Source of the DNA: Bacteroidales bacterium
GTDB lineage: Bacteria; Bacteroidota; Bacteroidia; Bacteroidales; Lentimicrobiaceae
Length of the DNA: 64,000 bases
Reading direction: 5' to 3'
NCBI GenBank assembly: GCA_016788045.1
Contig: JAEUTG010000023.1
Coordinates: 1 to 64,000, forward strand
Both the position numbers and the translations under genes were made by a program. Shown piece after piece: positions 47,006 through 56,360 of the stretch. Position 1 is the stretch's first letter, and each line of letters begins with the position of its first letter. The notes beneath the pieces are model-generated. The model saw nothing but the letters and a program-made list of their open reading frames with translations. It did no database searches and was not told the origin of the DNA.

Positions 47006-48283
47006 CTACAACTTCACTATTTTTTCAACCTCGCAAAAATCGTCGTTGAAAAATTTAAGAAAATATACGCCACTTGTTAACCCGGCGACATTCAACACCA
47101 AAAAATTATCTTCAATCTGTTGCACAATTACTTCTGCTCCATTCTCATTGGTAACAATCAAACTGCACTGGTTAACCGAATTCTGAATCATAACGGTTAA
47201 TTCAGTGTTTACCGGATTCGGATAAAGCCGGATAAAGCCAGCATCTGCGTCCCCGGCTGGTCCGGAAAATCCGGCATTGGTTGTTTTTAACAGGATCCCT
47301 TCGTCCCCGGCGGTATACCCGGTCAGCGAATCGACAAAGAAGACAGACCTCAGGGTCTGAGTAATCCCGCTTTTCTGGCCTGACCATTCATCACCTACAT
47401 TGGTGGTTCGCAGGATATTTCCTTTATCACCCACAACATAACCCGAATCCGGAGACAGGGAATGAACAGCCAATAGTTTGCTGCCGTAGCCTTCCGTTTC
47501 CGTCCATGACAAACCCCCATCGGTGGTAATCAGGATAAAGGAATCACTGATCCTTCTCAGGGCTACCTCGTCTCCCGGGCCCTGAGGCCCTTCAACACCA
47601 TATCCCACAATACAACCATTTACTGAATCGGTAAAGCAAACTGAAGTCAGGTAAAAATGAAGTCCCTTTGGTACCACAGGCAACCAATTCCTGCCTAAAG
47701 CCAGTATGCTCCAGCTCCTCCCCCCATTCACACTTTTCAGTAGGATTCCTTCTGTATTCCAGTCTTCACTGTTTGAGGTAATGTATGCGGCACCAGTATC
47801 GGCAAAACAGACGGATGATAAGGTTGTTGTTACCCCGCTGGCTTGCTGCACCCAGGTATCCCCTCCATCTTCCGTGTATAAAATGGTTCCAGCATCGCCA
47901 ACGATCAATCCATGCAATAAATCAGAAAAACTTACCGAATTAAAATTAACTTCTGTGCCAATGGATTGAAGCACCCAATTGATGCCACCATCTGCCGTAC
48001 TCAGCAAAGTTCCTTTTTCACCAACCGCATAACCTGTCAGGGAATCGGTAAAACAAAGTGAAGTCAGCTTAAAGTTCGTTCCGCTTACCTGAGCTTCCCA
48101 GTCTTTGCCCCCATTCATGGTATTTACAATGGTGCCCTGATCTCCCACCGCATAACCTTTCGCCGGACTAATAAAGTAAACTGAATACAGATCCTGTTCT
48201 GTGGCGGAGTTCAGTCTTATCCACTGGGCATTCGCTATGCCTGAAACACCTAAAGCGATCAGAAAAATACAGAATGTTCTCAT
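47006..48283 (-). CDS. YCF48-like beta-propeller protein with T9SS type A sorting domain
   Basis: 425 residues. Signal peptide about 1-19 (ending ANA). The middle part (about 25-330) is built of repeated blades: SVYFISPAKGYAVGDQGTI ... TMNGGKDWEAQ, SLCFTDSLTGYAVGEKGTLL ... TADGGINWVLQ and so on, the BNR/YCF48 pattern with 'GYAVGxxGxIxxTxDGGxxW'. The C-terminal 75 residues (LYPNPVNTELTVMIQN, LIVTNENGAEV, VAGLTSGVYFLKFFND, VEKIVKL) are a T9SS type A sorting domain. A secreted or surface protein of unknown function; homologous blades scaffold photosystem II assembly in cyanobacteria, but no such role applies here. Monocistronic. Confidence 0.92.
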   Translation of the reverse strand: MRTFCIFLIALGVSGIANAQWIRLNSATEQDLYSVYFISPAKGYAVGDQGTIVNTMNGGKDWEAQVSGTNFKLTSLCFTDSLTGYAVGEKGTLLSTADGGINWVLQSIGTEVNFNSVSFSDLLHGLIVGDAGTILYTEDGGDTWVQQASGVTTTLSSVCFADTGAAYITSNSEDWNTEGILLKSVNGGRSWSILALGRNWLPVVPKGLHFYLTSVCFTDSVNGCIVGYGVEGPQGPGDEVALRRISDSFILITTDGGLSWTETEGYGSKLLAVHSLSPDSGYVVGDKGNILRTTNVGDEWSGQKSGITQTLRSVFFVDSLTGYTAGDEGILLKTTNAGFSGPAGDADAGFIRLYPNPVNTELTVMIQNSVNQCSLIVTNENGAEVIVQQIEDNFLVLNVAGLTSGVYFLKFFNDDFCEVEKIVKL

Positions 48284-48570
48284 ATACCGGACTTTAGTCA
48301 GCAGATATAAATCCGTAAAAGATTATTGTACTATGTCAAATGTGTTATTCAGAACCTGTTATCTATCTGATAAAAAACTACCGCCATTGGTTAACTGCAT
48401 AACCATGCTTACAAAAGGAAAGCTAATATACCAATTATTTTGTTCCGGCTTGCATTCGGGTTTACCTTTTCCCGGCTTAAACATACGAAAGACAAACCAA
48501 CGCTGACGCTTATTTCAAATATACCGGCAAGCTGGCAGCATCAGAAACACTAAAAAAGACTTGCTGCCTG

Positions 48571-49449
48571 TTACAACTCATACCCAAACCGCTTCAGTTG
48601 CTGCGGATCGTCGCGCCAATCCTTGCTGACTTTTATCCTGAGGTCGAGGAACACCTTGGCTTCAATAAATTCCTCAATATCCTTGCGCGCTGCCATTCCC
48701 AGTCCTTTAATTGATTTCCCCTGGTGTCCGATGAGGATGGCCTTCTGCGACTCGCGGGCCACGTAGATTGTGGCAGTTATCGCGGTGATGTTCTCCTTTT
48801 CCTTGTATTCATCCACCACCACTTCCACCGAATAGGGAATCTCCTGATTAAAGTAGAGCAGTATTTTCTCCCGGATGATCTCCGAAACAAAAAACCGCAT
48901 GCTACGGTCAGTAAGCTCATCCTTGGGGTAGTAAGCCGGCGATACCGGAAGTTTTTCAAGGAGGGTATCAAACACCTTGTCGAGGTTGAATTTATGCAGG
49001 GCTGAAACGGGGATCACGGTTGCAGAGGGCAGTTTCTCAGCGAAGCTTTTCAGCAGTTCTATGACCTCCTCCTGGGTGCACAGGTCGATTTTATTCAAAA
49101 CCAGTACGACCGGTTTGCTGAGCGAATTCAGTTTACTTACCAGGCCTTCTTCAAATGCAGTGTCGGCTTTTTCAGTAACCAGCAGAAACACATCGGCATC
49201 TTCGAGGGCCGAATCCACAAATTTCATCATGGATTCGTGAAGTTTGTAGTGTGGTTTTACAATGCCCGGAGTGTCGGAATAAACGATCTGAAAGTCATCA
49301 CCATTCACAATCCCCATTATCCGATGGCGCGTGGTCTGTGCTTTTGACGTAATGATTGAGAGTTTTTCACCCACCAGGGCGTTCATGAGGGTGGATTTTC
49401 CCACATTCGGATGACCTAAGATATTGACAAAGCCCGACTTATGTTCCAT
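48571..49449 (-). CDS. era: GTPase Era
   Basis: 292 residues from the ATG at 49449 (MEHKSGFVNILGHPNVGKST); an ATG 39 bases further upstream would add 13 residues not seen in the family. The G1 loop is GHPNVGKST (residues 12-20), G3 is DTPGI, G4 NKID, and the C-terminal KH domain contains the RNA-binding loop GHQGKSIKGLG, ending with KDWRDDPQQLKRFGYEL. Era binds the 3' end of 16S rRNA and checks 30S maturation. It is transcribed away from the tRNA-fMet and der genes, a set of translation and ribosome-assembly genes. Confidence 0.97.
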   Translation of the reverse strand: MEHKSGFVNILGHPNVGKSTLMNALVGEKLSIITSKAQTTRHRIMGIVNGDDFQIVYSDTPGIVKPHYKLHESMMKFVDSALEDADVFLLVTEKADTAFEEGLVSKLNSLSKPVVLVLNKIDLCTQEEVIELLKSFAEKLPSATVIPVSALHKFNLDKVFDTLLEKLPVSPAYYPKDELTDRSMRFFVSEIIREKILLYFNQEIPYSVEVVVDEYKEKENITAITATIYVARESQKAILIGHQGKSIKGLGMAARKDIEEFIEAKVFLDLRIKVSKDWRDDPQQLKRFGYEL

Positions 49450-49468
49450 AAAAATAAATGACAATAAA

Positions 49469-49501
49469 TTTGCACAGCAAAGAAACAAAATATATCTTTG
49501 C
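49469..49501 (+). promoter_or_regulatory. Promoter of the initiator tRNA gene
   Basis: TTTG at 49469-49472, 20 bases, then TATCTTTGC at 49493-49501. Both boxes and the spacing match the Bacteroidota consensus perfectly; the tRNA starts 30 bases after the -7 box. Confidence 0.8.
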
Positions 49502-49531
49502 AGCCCGGTTTAAATATCGGAAATCACACAG

Positions 49532-49606
<75 letters not shown>

Positions 49607-49619
49607 ACATCTTAAATCA

Positions 49620-49648
49620 GAAAAGGCCTTGTGATCAAGGCTTTTTTT
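49620..49648 (+). terminator. Terminator after tRNA-fMet
   Basis: AAAAGGCCTTG and CAAGGCTTTT form a stem with a TGAT loop (one bulged base), followed by seven T residues. Confidence 0.8.
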
Positions 49649-49719
49649 GTTACAGGCAGTAAATGGAAAACCGGATTCTGCTTCAACAACCGGAATTCAG
49701 CCATCCAAATCATCTGAGT

Positions 49720-51024
49720 ATGTCAAACATCATTGCAATTGTTGGTCGGCCCAACGTAGGAAAATCAACGCTTTTTAACAGACTCACCGGTGAACGCGAC
49801 GCTATTGTTGACCCTACCAGCGGCGTTACACGCGACAGGCATTACGGCCGGTCTGACTGGAATGGTACGGCATTTTCCGTTATCGATACAGGTGGTATCG
49901 TTACCGGCAGTGATGATGTTTTTGAGGAGGCCATCATCCGCCAGGTTGAACTCGCCATGGATGAAGCGGATGTCATCCTGTTTATGGTTGACGCCAAAGA
50001 AGGGCTTTCACCCCTCGACGAAGATGTTGCCCACATGATCAGACGAACACCTAAAAAATCCTTTCTGGTAGCCAACAAAGTGGATAGTGGCGGCCGCTCA
50101 GCTGATGTTGCTGAATTCTATGCCCTGGGATTTGAGAAAATCTTCGAAATTTCTGCAATCAATGGCAGTGGGACCGGCGACCTGCTCGATGAGGTGGTGA
50201 AAGAGCTTACCGCTGATGCCCCTGAGGAATTGCCCGATATCCCCAAAGTTGCATTTGTCGGCAGGCCAAACGTTGGAAAATCGTCCATGATCAACGCCTT
50301 GCTGGGTGACGACCGGAATATTGTGACACCCATTCCGGGAACAACACGGGATTCGATTTATACCCGTTATAACAGCTTTGGGTTTGACTTCCTGCTGGTT
50401 GATACTGCAGGCCTCAGAAAGAAAGGGAAAGTCTCTGAAAACATAGAATTCTATTCAGTGATGCGGAGTGTGCGGGCTATTGAAAACAGCGACATCTGCG
50501 TTCTGATGCTGGATGCTACCCAGGGAATAGAAAGTCAGGACATCAACATCTTTTCCCTTGCCCAGAAAAACCACAAAGGCATTGTGATTGTTGTAAACAA
50601 GTGGGATCTGGTAGAGAAAGGAAACAATACCCACAAAGATTTTGAACAGGTAATAAAAAACAAAATTGCTCCGTTTACCGATGTGCCCATCATTTTTACT
50701 TCGGTTATCAACAAACAGCGCATCCACAAAACCCTGGAGGCTGTCAGCCAGGTGCACAAAGCCCGTAGCCAATCCATCCCTACCCGCAAGCTGATGGACG
50801 ATATCCTGCCAATTCTTCAGGATAATCCTCCGCCTGCCATCAAGGGCAAATATGTGAAGGTGAAGTACATCACCCAACTCAAACTGGCTTACCCTGTGTT
50901 TGTGTTTTTCTGCAACATGCCGCAGTATGTGCAGGAACCTTACCGCCGGTATGTTGAAAACCGCCTCCGCGAGCGCTACAATTTTACCGGTGTACCGCTG
51001 GAAATATACTTCCGTCAGAAATAA
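49720..51024 (+). CDS. der: Ribosome-assembly GTPase Der (EngA)
   Basis: 434 residues from the ATG at 49720 (MSNIIAIVGRPNVGKSTLFN); the frame extends 57 bases upstream but starts there would be atypical. There are two tandem GTPase domains, each with its own set of motifs: GRPNVGKST ... DTGGI ... NKVD in the first and GRPNVGKSS ... DTAGL ... NKWD in the second, followed by the C-terminal KH-like domain (about 350-434). Der assists late 50S subunit assembly. The S4-domain gene that follows starts 7 bases after the stop, so they are likely co-transcribed. Confidence 0.97.
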   Translation: MSNIIAIVGRPNVGKSTLFNRLTGERDAIVDPTSGVTRDRHYGRSDWNGTAFSVIDTGGIVTGSDDVFEEAIIRQVELAMDEADVILFMVDAKEGLSPLDEDVAHMIRRTPKKSFLVANKVDSGGRSADVAEFYALGFEKIFEISAINGSGTGDLLDEVVKELTADAPEELPDIPKVAFVGRPNVGKSSMINALLGDDRNIVTPIPGTTRDSIYTRYNSFGFDFLLVDTAGLRKKGKVSENIEFYSVMRSVRAIENSDICVLMLDATQGIESQDINIFSLAQKNHKGIVIVVNKWDLVEKGNNTHKDFEQVIKNKIAPFTDVPIIFTSVINKQRIHKTLEAVSQVHKARSQSIPTRKLMDDILPILQDNPPPAIKGKYVKVKYITQLKLAYPVFVFFCNMPQYVQEPYRRYVENRLRERYNFTGVPLEIYFRQK

Positions 51025-51030
51025 ACACCG

Positions 51031-51417
51031 ATGGCCGACGAACTGCGTATTGATAAATGGCTTTGGGCAGTACGGATCTACAAAACACGTACCATGGCCG
51101 GAGATGCCTGCCGGGCCGGAAAGGTAAAAATCGACAACTTAGCGGTTAAGCCTTCCAGAATACTGAAACCCGGTGACGTGATTGCCGTCAGTCTCAACCC
51201 GCTCAACAAAACCGTCAGGGTAAAATCGCTCATCCACAACAGGGTATCTGCAAAACTGGCTGCCGAAGCATTCGACGACCTGACCCCTGTTGAAGAATAC
51301 GAACGGATAAAGTTCATGCATGAACTGAATGCCGAAAAACGTGACCGTGGAACCGGCCGCCCCACCAAAAAAGAAAGACGCACCATCGACCGGCTGAAAG
51401 GCAACGATGACGAATGA
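51031..51417 (+). CDS. S4-domain RNA-binding protein (Hsp15/RqcP family)
   Basis: 128 residues. The N-terminal S4 domain (about 5-65) has RIDKWLWAVRIYKTRTMA ... CRAGKVKIDN and KPSRILKPGDVI, the typical RNA-binding surface; the C-terminal tail is highly charged (KRDRGTGRPTKKERRTIDR). Hsp15 of E. coli and RqcP of Firmicutes bind the 50S subunit with peptidyl-tRNA and help rescue stalled ribosomes; this gene is the Bacteroidota equivalent by sequence pattern. It sits 7 bases behind der, both acting on the large subunit, and overlaps nothing downstream, where a convergent gene ends. Confidence 0.92.
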   Translation: MADELRIDKWLWAVRIYKTRTMAGDACRAGKVKIDNLAVKPSRILKPGDVIAVSLNPLNKTVRVKSLIHNRVSAKLAAEAFDDLTPVEEYERIKFMHELNAEKRDRGTGRPTKKERRTIDRLKGNDDE

Positions 51418-51422
51418 CAGCG

Positions 51423-54071
51423 CTACACCGACAAACGGTACGAAATCTTGATCAGAAATACATTGTGCGGAAAGATTGTTGAAAGGTAATCGAAGTCGGA
51501 ACCCGGATTAAATCTTCCCAGAGCGCGTGAATCTGAACGATTCTGCGACCATACCAGATAGACAGATGAGCCGGGTCTGTATTCCCAGCGCAACACAAGA
51601 TTAGAGATAAAATGGAAGGCATTGAAATCGGGTTTGCTGAATGAATAATCCCCGCTTCCATTGTTGTCCTCATCAATACTGAAAGTTTCACTTTCCGAAT
51701 CGTAACTGATCTGCGACTGCTCAAAATTCCTGAATCTTCCGGTAAATGCATCTGCTTTGGGATCGGTAATCATTTTATAGTCGAAATACTCGCCTGCTGC
51801 AATAAAAGGCTGTCCGTAATACTGAATGGTCATATCCGGGGTAATTCCCACATTGATCCTGAAAGGCAGCCCCAGGGTCTCCTGGTGCATTGAGGCAAAT
51901 ACATAACGGTCGTTGCCCTGCATATCAGTGGTTTCAACATATTGGAGCATCGTATGTTCTTTGCTGTAAAATGGGGTGAAGGAAATGTTCACCGCATTCA
52001 CCGGAGCATAGGTAAGACGCAGTGAGAAATTTTTGTAAAGACTGACGCCGTCGTCCCCTTCAAAAACATTGAAGTTAGCCCCCCCGTTGATCTTTCTGGA
52101 CCGGTTGGTTGACAGCGACACCCACAGGTTGTTGCCACCCGGAAGCAGCATGGCCGGCCCGCCCCTCAGGACGTAGTTTGACCGTTGGGCAAAATCACGG
52201 TTGACACCCATTCCTGCATTCCATTGGTTAACAAACTGGAAATTCGCATTGACGTTGGTCCCGGAATAACGGAGGTGCTGTCCGAAATCCCATCCGGTCC
52301 ATTGATTAAAGTTGTAGCTGATCCGCTTGAAGATCCACACAGGATTGTGCTGACGGTAGCCAATCCAGATTACCTGAAAAATATCGTCAGAGCGGCGCTG
52401 AAAGCCTGCATCGTTGATCTCAAATCCAGGCGACCGCCAGTTGATCCAGGTATCGAAGAGCCATTTACCATTTCCGGCTTTCCCGAACTCAACGATGCCG
52501 GCATGTCCTGCCAGTGAGGTACGGGTTGGGTCGAAATTCAGGTAGGTTGCATCGGGCCGCTGAAAATACCTGGCTGAAGACTCCTGAGTTGCTTTTATGG
52601 CCGAAGTATCTCCGCTTACATAACTACCCATCAGCTTCACATTCAGATAATAGGTGCGGTCTTTCCACGACTGGCTGAAATCAATGCCACCGGTGTATGC
52701 AGCTTTGTGGAGATCGTCCATTCCCGTGTTTTCAAGGTTACGGTTAACTGCTGTAAACATACCCCCGAGTGTGGTAATTCCTTTGTTGAAATCCTTTTTC
52801 ACCCTGCTGATAAAATAGTTGGTCAGAGGCTCAACTTCCAGTTTGTTTTGTTCATCAGAGAGTACAACATCGGCTTTCTCACGCGAGGCCACCGACTCAA
52901 GCACCCCGACTGACCATCCGTTGCGTGTTTTGCCGGTTAGTTTGAACGCTCCCAGAATGGTGGTGTTTGCCGGTGAATCGTAGAAATCATAATCCGAAAG
53001 ATCGCGGTGAGGCGCCCGGCCGATTCTCCGGCTGTAGAAGAGATTGTCGCTTGAGGATTCGTTGTCACCGGGCGTAACGCCAAAGCTGAGGATGTTGTTA
53101 CCTTCAACGAAAAATGGCCGCTTCTCTTCAAAGTAAGATTCAAAAGCCGAGAGGTTGACCTCCGAGGGATCGGCTTCAACCTGTCCGAAATCGGGATTGA
53201 TGGTAAAATCAAGGATCATATTGTTTGAAATTCCGATTTTCCCATCGAGCCCACCCGAAAAGCCTGATGATTTTCCGGAATGAAACGGATCCCCTTCATC
53301 CTTCCTGTAGCGTTCGGTTTGCGCGGTCAGGTAGGGCATCAGTTCGATCTGTCGCTTTGGCTGTATTCCCTCCAGCCCGTTCATCAATCCGAAACGGCTC
53401 ACCCAGGTTGGTGCATTTACGGCGATGGGCTGCCAGAGGTCTACTTCATCATTGCGCTCTATGTACCTTAGAATCTGCATTCCCCAGGTGTGCGAATCAG
53501 CCGCTGAGAACCTCAACTGGCTCAACGGGATTTTCATTTCAGCAGTCCACCCTTCAGCAGTCTCCGCTGTTTTGCCGATCCACACCGCGTCCCATGAAAC
53601 ATCCTCTCCCTGTATGCCATTGCCGACTATCCCGTCAATTTTAACCCCGGCTGCCGTAATCCAGAAAAGAAAAGCCGTGGTTTTGTCGAAATAACTGTCG
53701 AGCTGTATCCCGATCAGATCTCCTTCCATCTCATCACGTCGCGACAAACGACGGCTAACTTTCGAAGGATCTGTTTCAAATACCTTGTAAGCAATATAAA
53801 TGAAATTGTTGTCATACAATATCTTAAAATCCGTCCGCTGGGAAGCAGGCTGGAACTCAAGCGGCTTTTGCTGTATAAAGGCACTTTCCCATCCGTCGGC
53901 CGGCCATTCAGATTCCTGAATCATCCCATCGGCCACCGGTGGGGCAGCTGTAACCCTGGCCGGCCTGTATGACCTCACAGTATCGTTAGATGCAGCTGAA
54001 ACGAAGGCTGTAAATAACAGGCCCGTCAGCAGTAAAACAAATATCCTCATTGCTCTGTATTTTCGTATCAA
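51423..54071 (-). CDS. DUF5916 outer-membrane protein with CBM9-like N-terminus
   Basis: 882 residues; an inner ATG at 54050 (MRIFVLLLTGLLFTAF) gives a cleaner signal peptide and may be the true start. Residues about 35-220 are a CBM9-like/DOMON-type beta-sandwich (ADGMIQESEWPADGWESAFIQ, DFKILYDNNFIYIAYKVFE, IGIQLDSYFD), followed by the DUF5916 segment with GQVEADPSEVNLSAFESYF and FFVEGNNILSFG, and a long beta-barrel to the end, whose last residues ISYRLSV fit an outer-membrane strand. The family is common in Bacteroidota and some have been tied to polysaccharide or peptide metabolism, but no general function is fixed. Convergent with the S4 gene, divergent from the esterase gene. Confidence 0.88.
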   Translation of the reverse strand: MIRKYRAMRIFVLLLTGLLFTAFVSAASNDTVRSYRPARVTAAPPVADGMIQESEWPADGWESAFIQQKPLEFQPASQRTDFKILYDNNFIYIAYKVFETDPSKVSRRLSRRDEMEGDLIGIQLDSYFDKTTAFLFWITAAGVKIDGIVGNGIQGEDVSWDAVWIGKTAETAEGWTAEMKIPLSQLRFSAADSHTWGMQILRYIERNDEVDLWQPIAVNAPTWVSRFGLMNGLEGIQPKRQIELMPYLTAQTERYRKDEGDPFHSGKSSGFSGGLDGKIGISNNMILDFTINPDFGQVEADPSEVNLSAFESYFEEKRPFFVEGNNILSFGVTPGDNESSSDNLFYSRRIGRAPHRDLSDYDFYDSPANTTILGAFKLTGKTRNGWSVGVLESVASREKADVVLSDEQNKLEVEPLTNYFISRVKKDFNKGITTLGGMFTAVNRNLENTGMDDLHKAAYTGGIDFSQSWKDRTYYLNVKLMGSYVSGDTSAIKATQESSARYFQRPDATYLNFDPTRTSLAGHAGIVEFGKAGNGKWLFDTWINWRSPGFEINDAGFQRRSDDIFQVIWIGYRQHNPVWIFKRISYNFNQWTGWDFGQHLRYSGTNVNANFQFVNQWNAGMGVNRDFAQRSNYVLRGGPAMLLPGGNNLWVSLSTNRSRKINGGANFNVFEGDDGVSLYKNFSLRLTYAPVNAVNISFTPFYSKEHTMLQYVETTDMQGNDRYVFASMHQETLGLPFRINVGITPDMTIQYYGQPFIAAGEYFDYKMITDPKADAFTGRFRNFEQSQISYDSESETFSIDEDNNGSGDYSFSKPDFNAFHFISNLVLRWEYRPGSSVYLVWSQNRSDSRALGRFNPGSDFDYLSTIFPHNVFLIKISYRLSV

Positions 54072-54420
54072 AGACTGCTCTGATGCTGCATTGTTACAGG
54101 AAAATCATGCCATTATTTATATTGCTGAAATACAGCACTTTAAAAATATTTTTACACTGTCTACCGATCGGAATTGAGATTGTTGTGTACGTAAACGGAC
54201 GAAAAGAAGTGAATCTGAGGAACCGGATACTGGTCAGAATAATACGAAAGGCTATCGGTGGTATATGTCCCCTGCTGCCAATTCCTGATTTGTTCTGAAG
54301 CACTTTAGTTCCTACCTTCGTGGCTCCGGAATTTCCTGATTGGAATCCCCGCCTGGTTTCATGATGGTAGCACTATTCACAGCCCGGATATTCCATGATT
54401 ATCGAAACAAACTTCCCTGT
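54072..54420. other. Divergent intergenic region, no gene seen
   Basis: Promoter region between the DUF5916 gene (minus) and the esterase gene (plus). AT-rich around 54110-54160. Short frames here lack any recognisable feature. Confidence 0.5.
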
Positions 54421-56163
54421 ATGAAAAGACCCGCCTATCTGATATTATTGATTCTTTTCCCGCTTTTTCTGCATAGTCAGAATCTGCTCACAGCTCAATG
54501 GAAATTCTCAACCGGCGATAACCCTGAGTGGAAAAAAGTTGCATTCGACGATAGCCGTTGGGTTGATGCGGTTGCAGGAACACCCTGGGAAAACTGGGGT
54601 TTTGCCAATTATGACGGATTTGGCTGGTACAGGGTGAAGATTGAGATTCCCGTTTCAATGAAGAAGGAGGCTTCACGCAGTGGTGGGCTCACCCTGAAAC
54701 TGGCCAGGATCGACGATGTGGATTTCACCTATTTCAATGGAACCCTTATCGGACAGAACGGAGACGTACCACCCGCGTATGAATGCAGGTACGATGCTGA
54801 CAGAAAGTACCTGATTCCTTTAAAGCTGATCCGCTGGGGCGAGCTGAACACCATTGCTGTGCGGGTATATGACGATGGGGGCGGCGGAGGCATCTACGGT
54901 GATGAGATCTCCCTTGAAATAGCCGGTAAAAGTGAACTTTTCCGCATTACTCCGGTGATAGCCGATGAGGACAGGGTTTTTACCAACATTGGCCAGCTCG
55001 ACATTCCGGTTGAACTGAAGAACAACAACAAAAGCAGCATCGAAGGCAACTTCAGAATCGTGGTTATCAACGACTTTTCTGATACAATTGCCATCTCTAC
55101 CTCGGCGGTTACCTTACAACGCAAATCCTCGGTTATCCGCAATCATACCTTCATCAAACCCCTGCCCGGAATTTACCGTGTCACCGCATCCTTTTCATCT
55201 TCCGGATTCAGTTCACAAACAAAGTTTAACCTGGCTGTTGAACCCGAAAAGATGAGCTCTTCGGCAACCTGTCCACCTGATTTTCAGGAGTTCTGGGATG
55301 AAACCAAACGGCAACTTTCAGCCATCGACCCAAAGTACAGGCTGATAAAAGCTGACAGTCTGAGTACCGGAAAACGTGATTGCTATATCGTTGAAATGCA
55401 GTCGTTCGGAAATGTTAAAGTGAGGGCTTACCTGCTTACCCCGAAGAAGCCCGGGAAATATCCTGCGGTTCTTACTGTGCAGGGTTATAGTTCAGTACTG
55501 CAATCCAACTGGACTTTCCCCGACGACGATGTGGTCAGTCTCGGGCTGAATATCCGCGGGCATGGCAACAGCCGCGATGATGTGAATCCCGGGTTTCCCG
55601 GATACCTGATTGAAGGCATTGAAGATAAAAATGATTATATCTACCGGGGAGCTTACATGGATTGTGTGAGGGCGGTTGATTTCCTCTTTTCACGGCCTGA
55701 GGTTGACACCACCCGGGTTGCTGTTGAAGGAGGAAGCCAGGGCGGTGCTCTCAGCTTTGTTACTGCGGCACTTTGTGGCAAACGGATCATCGCGGCAGTG
55801 CCGGAAGTCCCCTTCCTGAGCGATTTTCCCGATTACATGAAAGTAGCCCAATGGCCGGCCAGTGAGTGGAATACCTATGCCGAAGCCCATCCGGAGTTCG
55901 GAATGCAAGGAATTCTCAACACCCTCAGCTATTTCGATATCAGCAACCTGGCTCCGATGATCACTGCCAGCGTTTATATGGCAGTAGGATTGATGGATGA
56001 AACCTGCCCGCCCCGCATCAACTTCGCGGCATACAACAAACTTAAATCAGAGAAAAAATATACTGTTCATCCCACGATGGGGCACGGACTGACTAATGAA
56101 GCAAGGGAACTGAAATATCAGTTCCTCCGTGAAAAACTTGACATCGGCAATGCCCCGGAATAA
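54421..56163 (+). CDS. Acetylxylan-esterase-like hydrolase with N-terminal jelly-roll domain
   Basis: 580 residues from the ATG at 54421, which begins a signal peptide (MKRPAYLILLILFPLFLHSQ). Residues about 20-170 resemble the sugar-binding jelly-roll of GH2 enzymes (QWKFSTGDNPEWKKVAFDDS, WENWGFANYDGFGWYR, DDVDFTYFNG), then an Ig-like linker (about 190-280), then an alpha/beta hydrolase of the AXE1/cephalosporin-C deacetylase type (about 285-580). Catalytic elements are the oxyanion region QGYSSV, nucleophile elbow GGSQGG, acid in VGLMDETCPP and His in MGHGLTNE. It probably removes acetyl groups from polysaccharides or oligosaccharides in the periplasm or outside. Substrate unknown. A GH31 glycosidase is encoded 1.6 kb downstream. 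Confidence 0.88.
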   Translation: MKRPAYLILLILFPLFLHSQNLLTAQWKFSTGDNPEWKKVAFDDSRWVDAVAGTPWENWGFANYDGFGWYRVKIEIPVSMKKEASRSGGLTLKLARIDDVDFTYFNGTLIGQNGDVPPAYECRYDADRKYLIPLKLIRWGELNTIAVRVYDDGGGGGIYGDEISLEIAGKSELFRITPVIADEDRVFTNIGQLDIPVELKNNNKSSIEGNFRIVVINDFSDTIAISTSAVTLQRKSSVIRNHTFIKPLPGIYRVTASFSSSGFSSQTKFNLAVEPEKMSSSATCPPDFQEFWDETKRQLSAIDPKYRLIKADSLSTGKRDCYIVEMQSFGNVKVRAYLLTPKKPGKYPAVLTVQGYSSVLQSNWTFPDDDVVSLGLNIRGHGNSRDDVNPGFPGYLIEGIEDKNDYIYRGAYMDCVRAVDFLFSRPEVDTTRVAVEGGSQGGALSFVTAALCGKRIIAAVPEVPFLSDFPDYMKVAQWPASEWNTYAEAHPEFGMQGILNTLSYFDISNLAPMITASVYMAVGLMDETCPPRINFAAYNKLKSEKKYTVHPTMGHGLTNEARELKYQFLREKLDIGNAPE

Positions 56164-56278
56164 TTTTATGCAAATTGCAGAAACGATTCATTCTGCAATG
56201 CCTTCGCTGGAACAGGTTATTAGAATAACCTGATCAGTCTTGTTCACCTGGCTTTACTTACTTCCCCTTCAAAGTTTA

Positions 56279-56330
56279 AAAATTTACGGTTAACCGTAAA
56301 TTTTAAATATGAATTTTTATGGTAAACCAT
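56279..56330. promoter_or_regulatory. Twin palindromes between convergent genes
   Basis: A perfect 26-base palindrome centred on GGTTAACC at 56279-56304 is followed by a shorter one (TTTATGGT, two bases, ACCATAAA at 56316-56333). Both share the core TTTAYGGT...ACCRTAAA, so they look like two copies of one site. They may be a bidirectional terminator or an operator. Confidence 0.5.
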
Positions 56331-56360
56331 AAATTTTCGTATTTCAGGATTAAACTTCAA

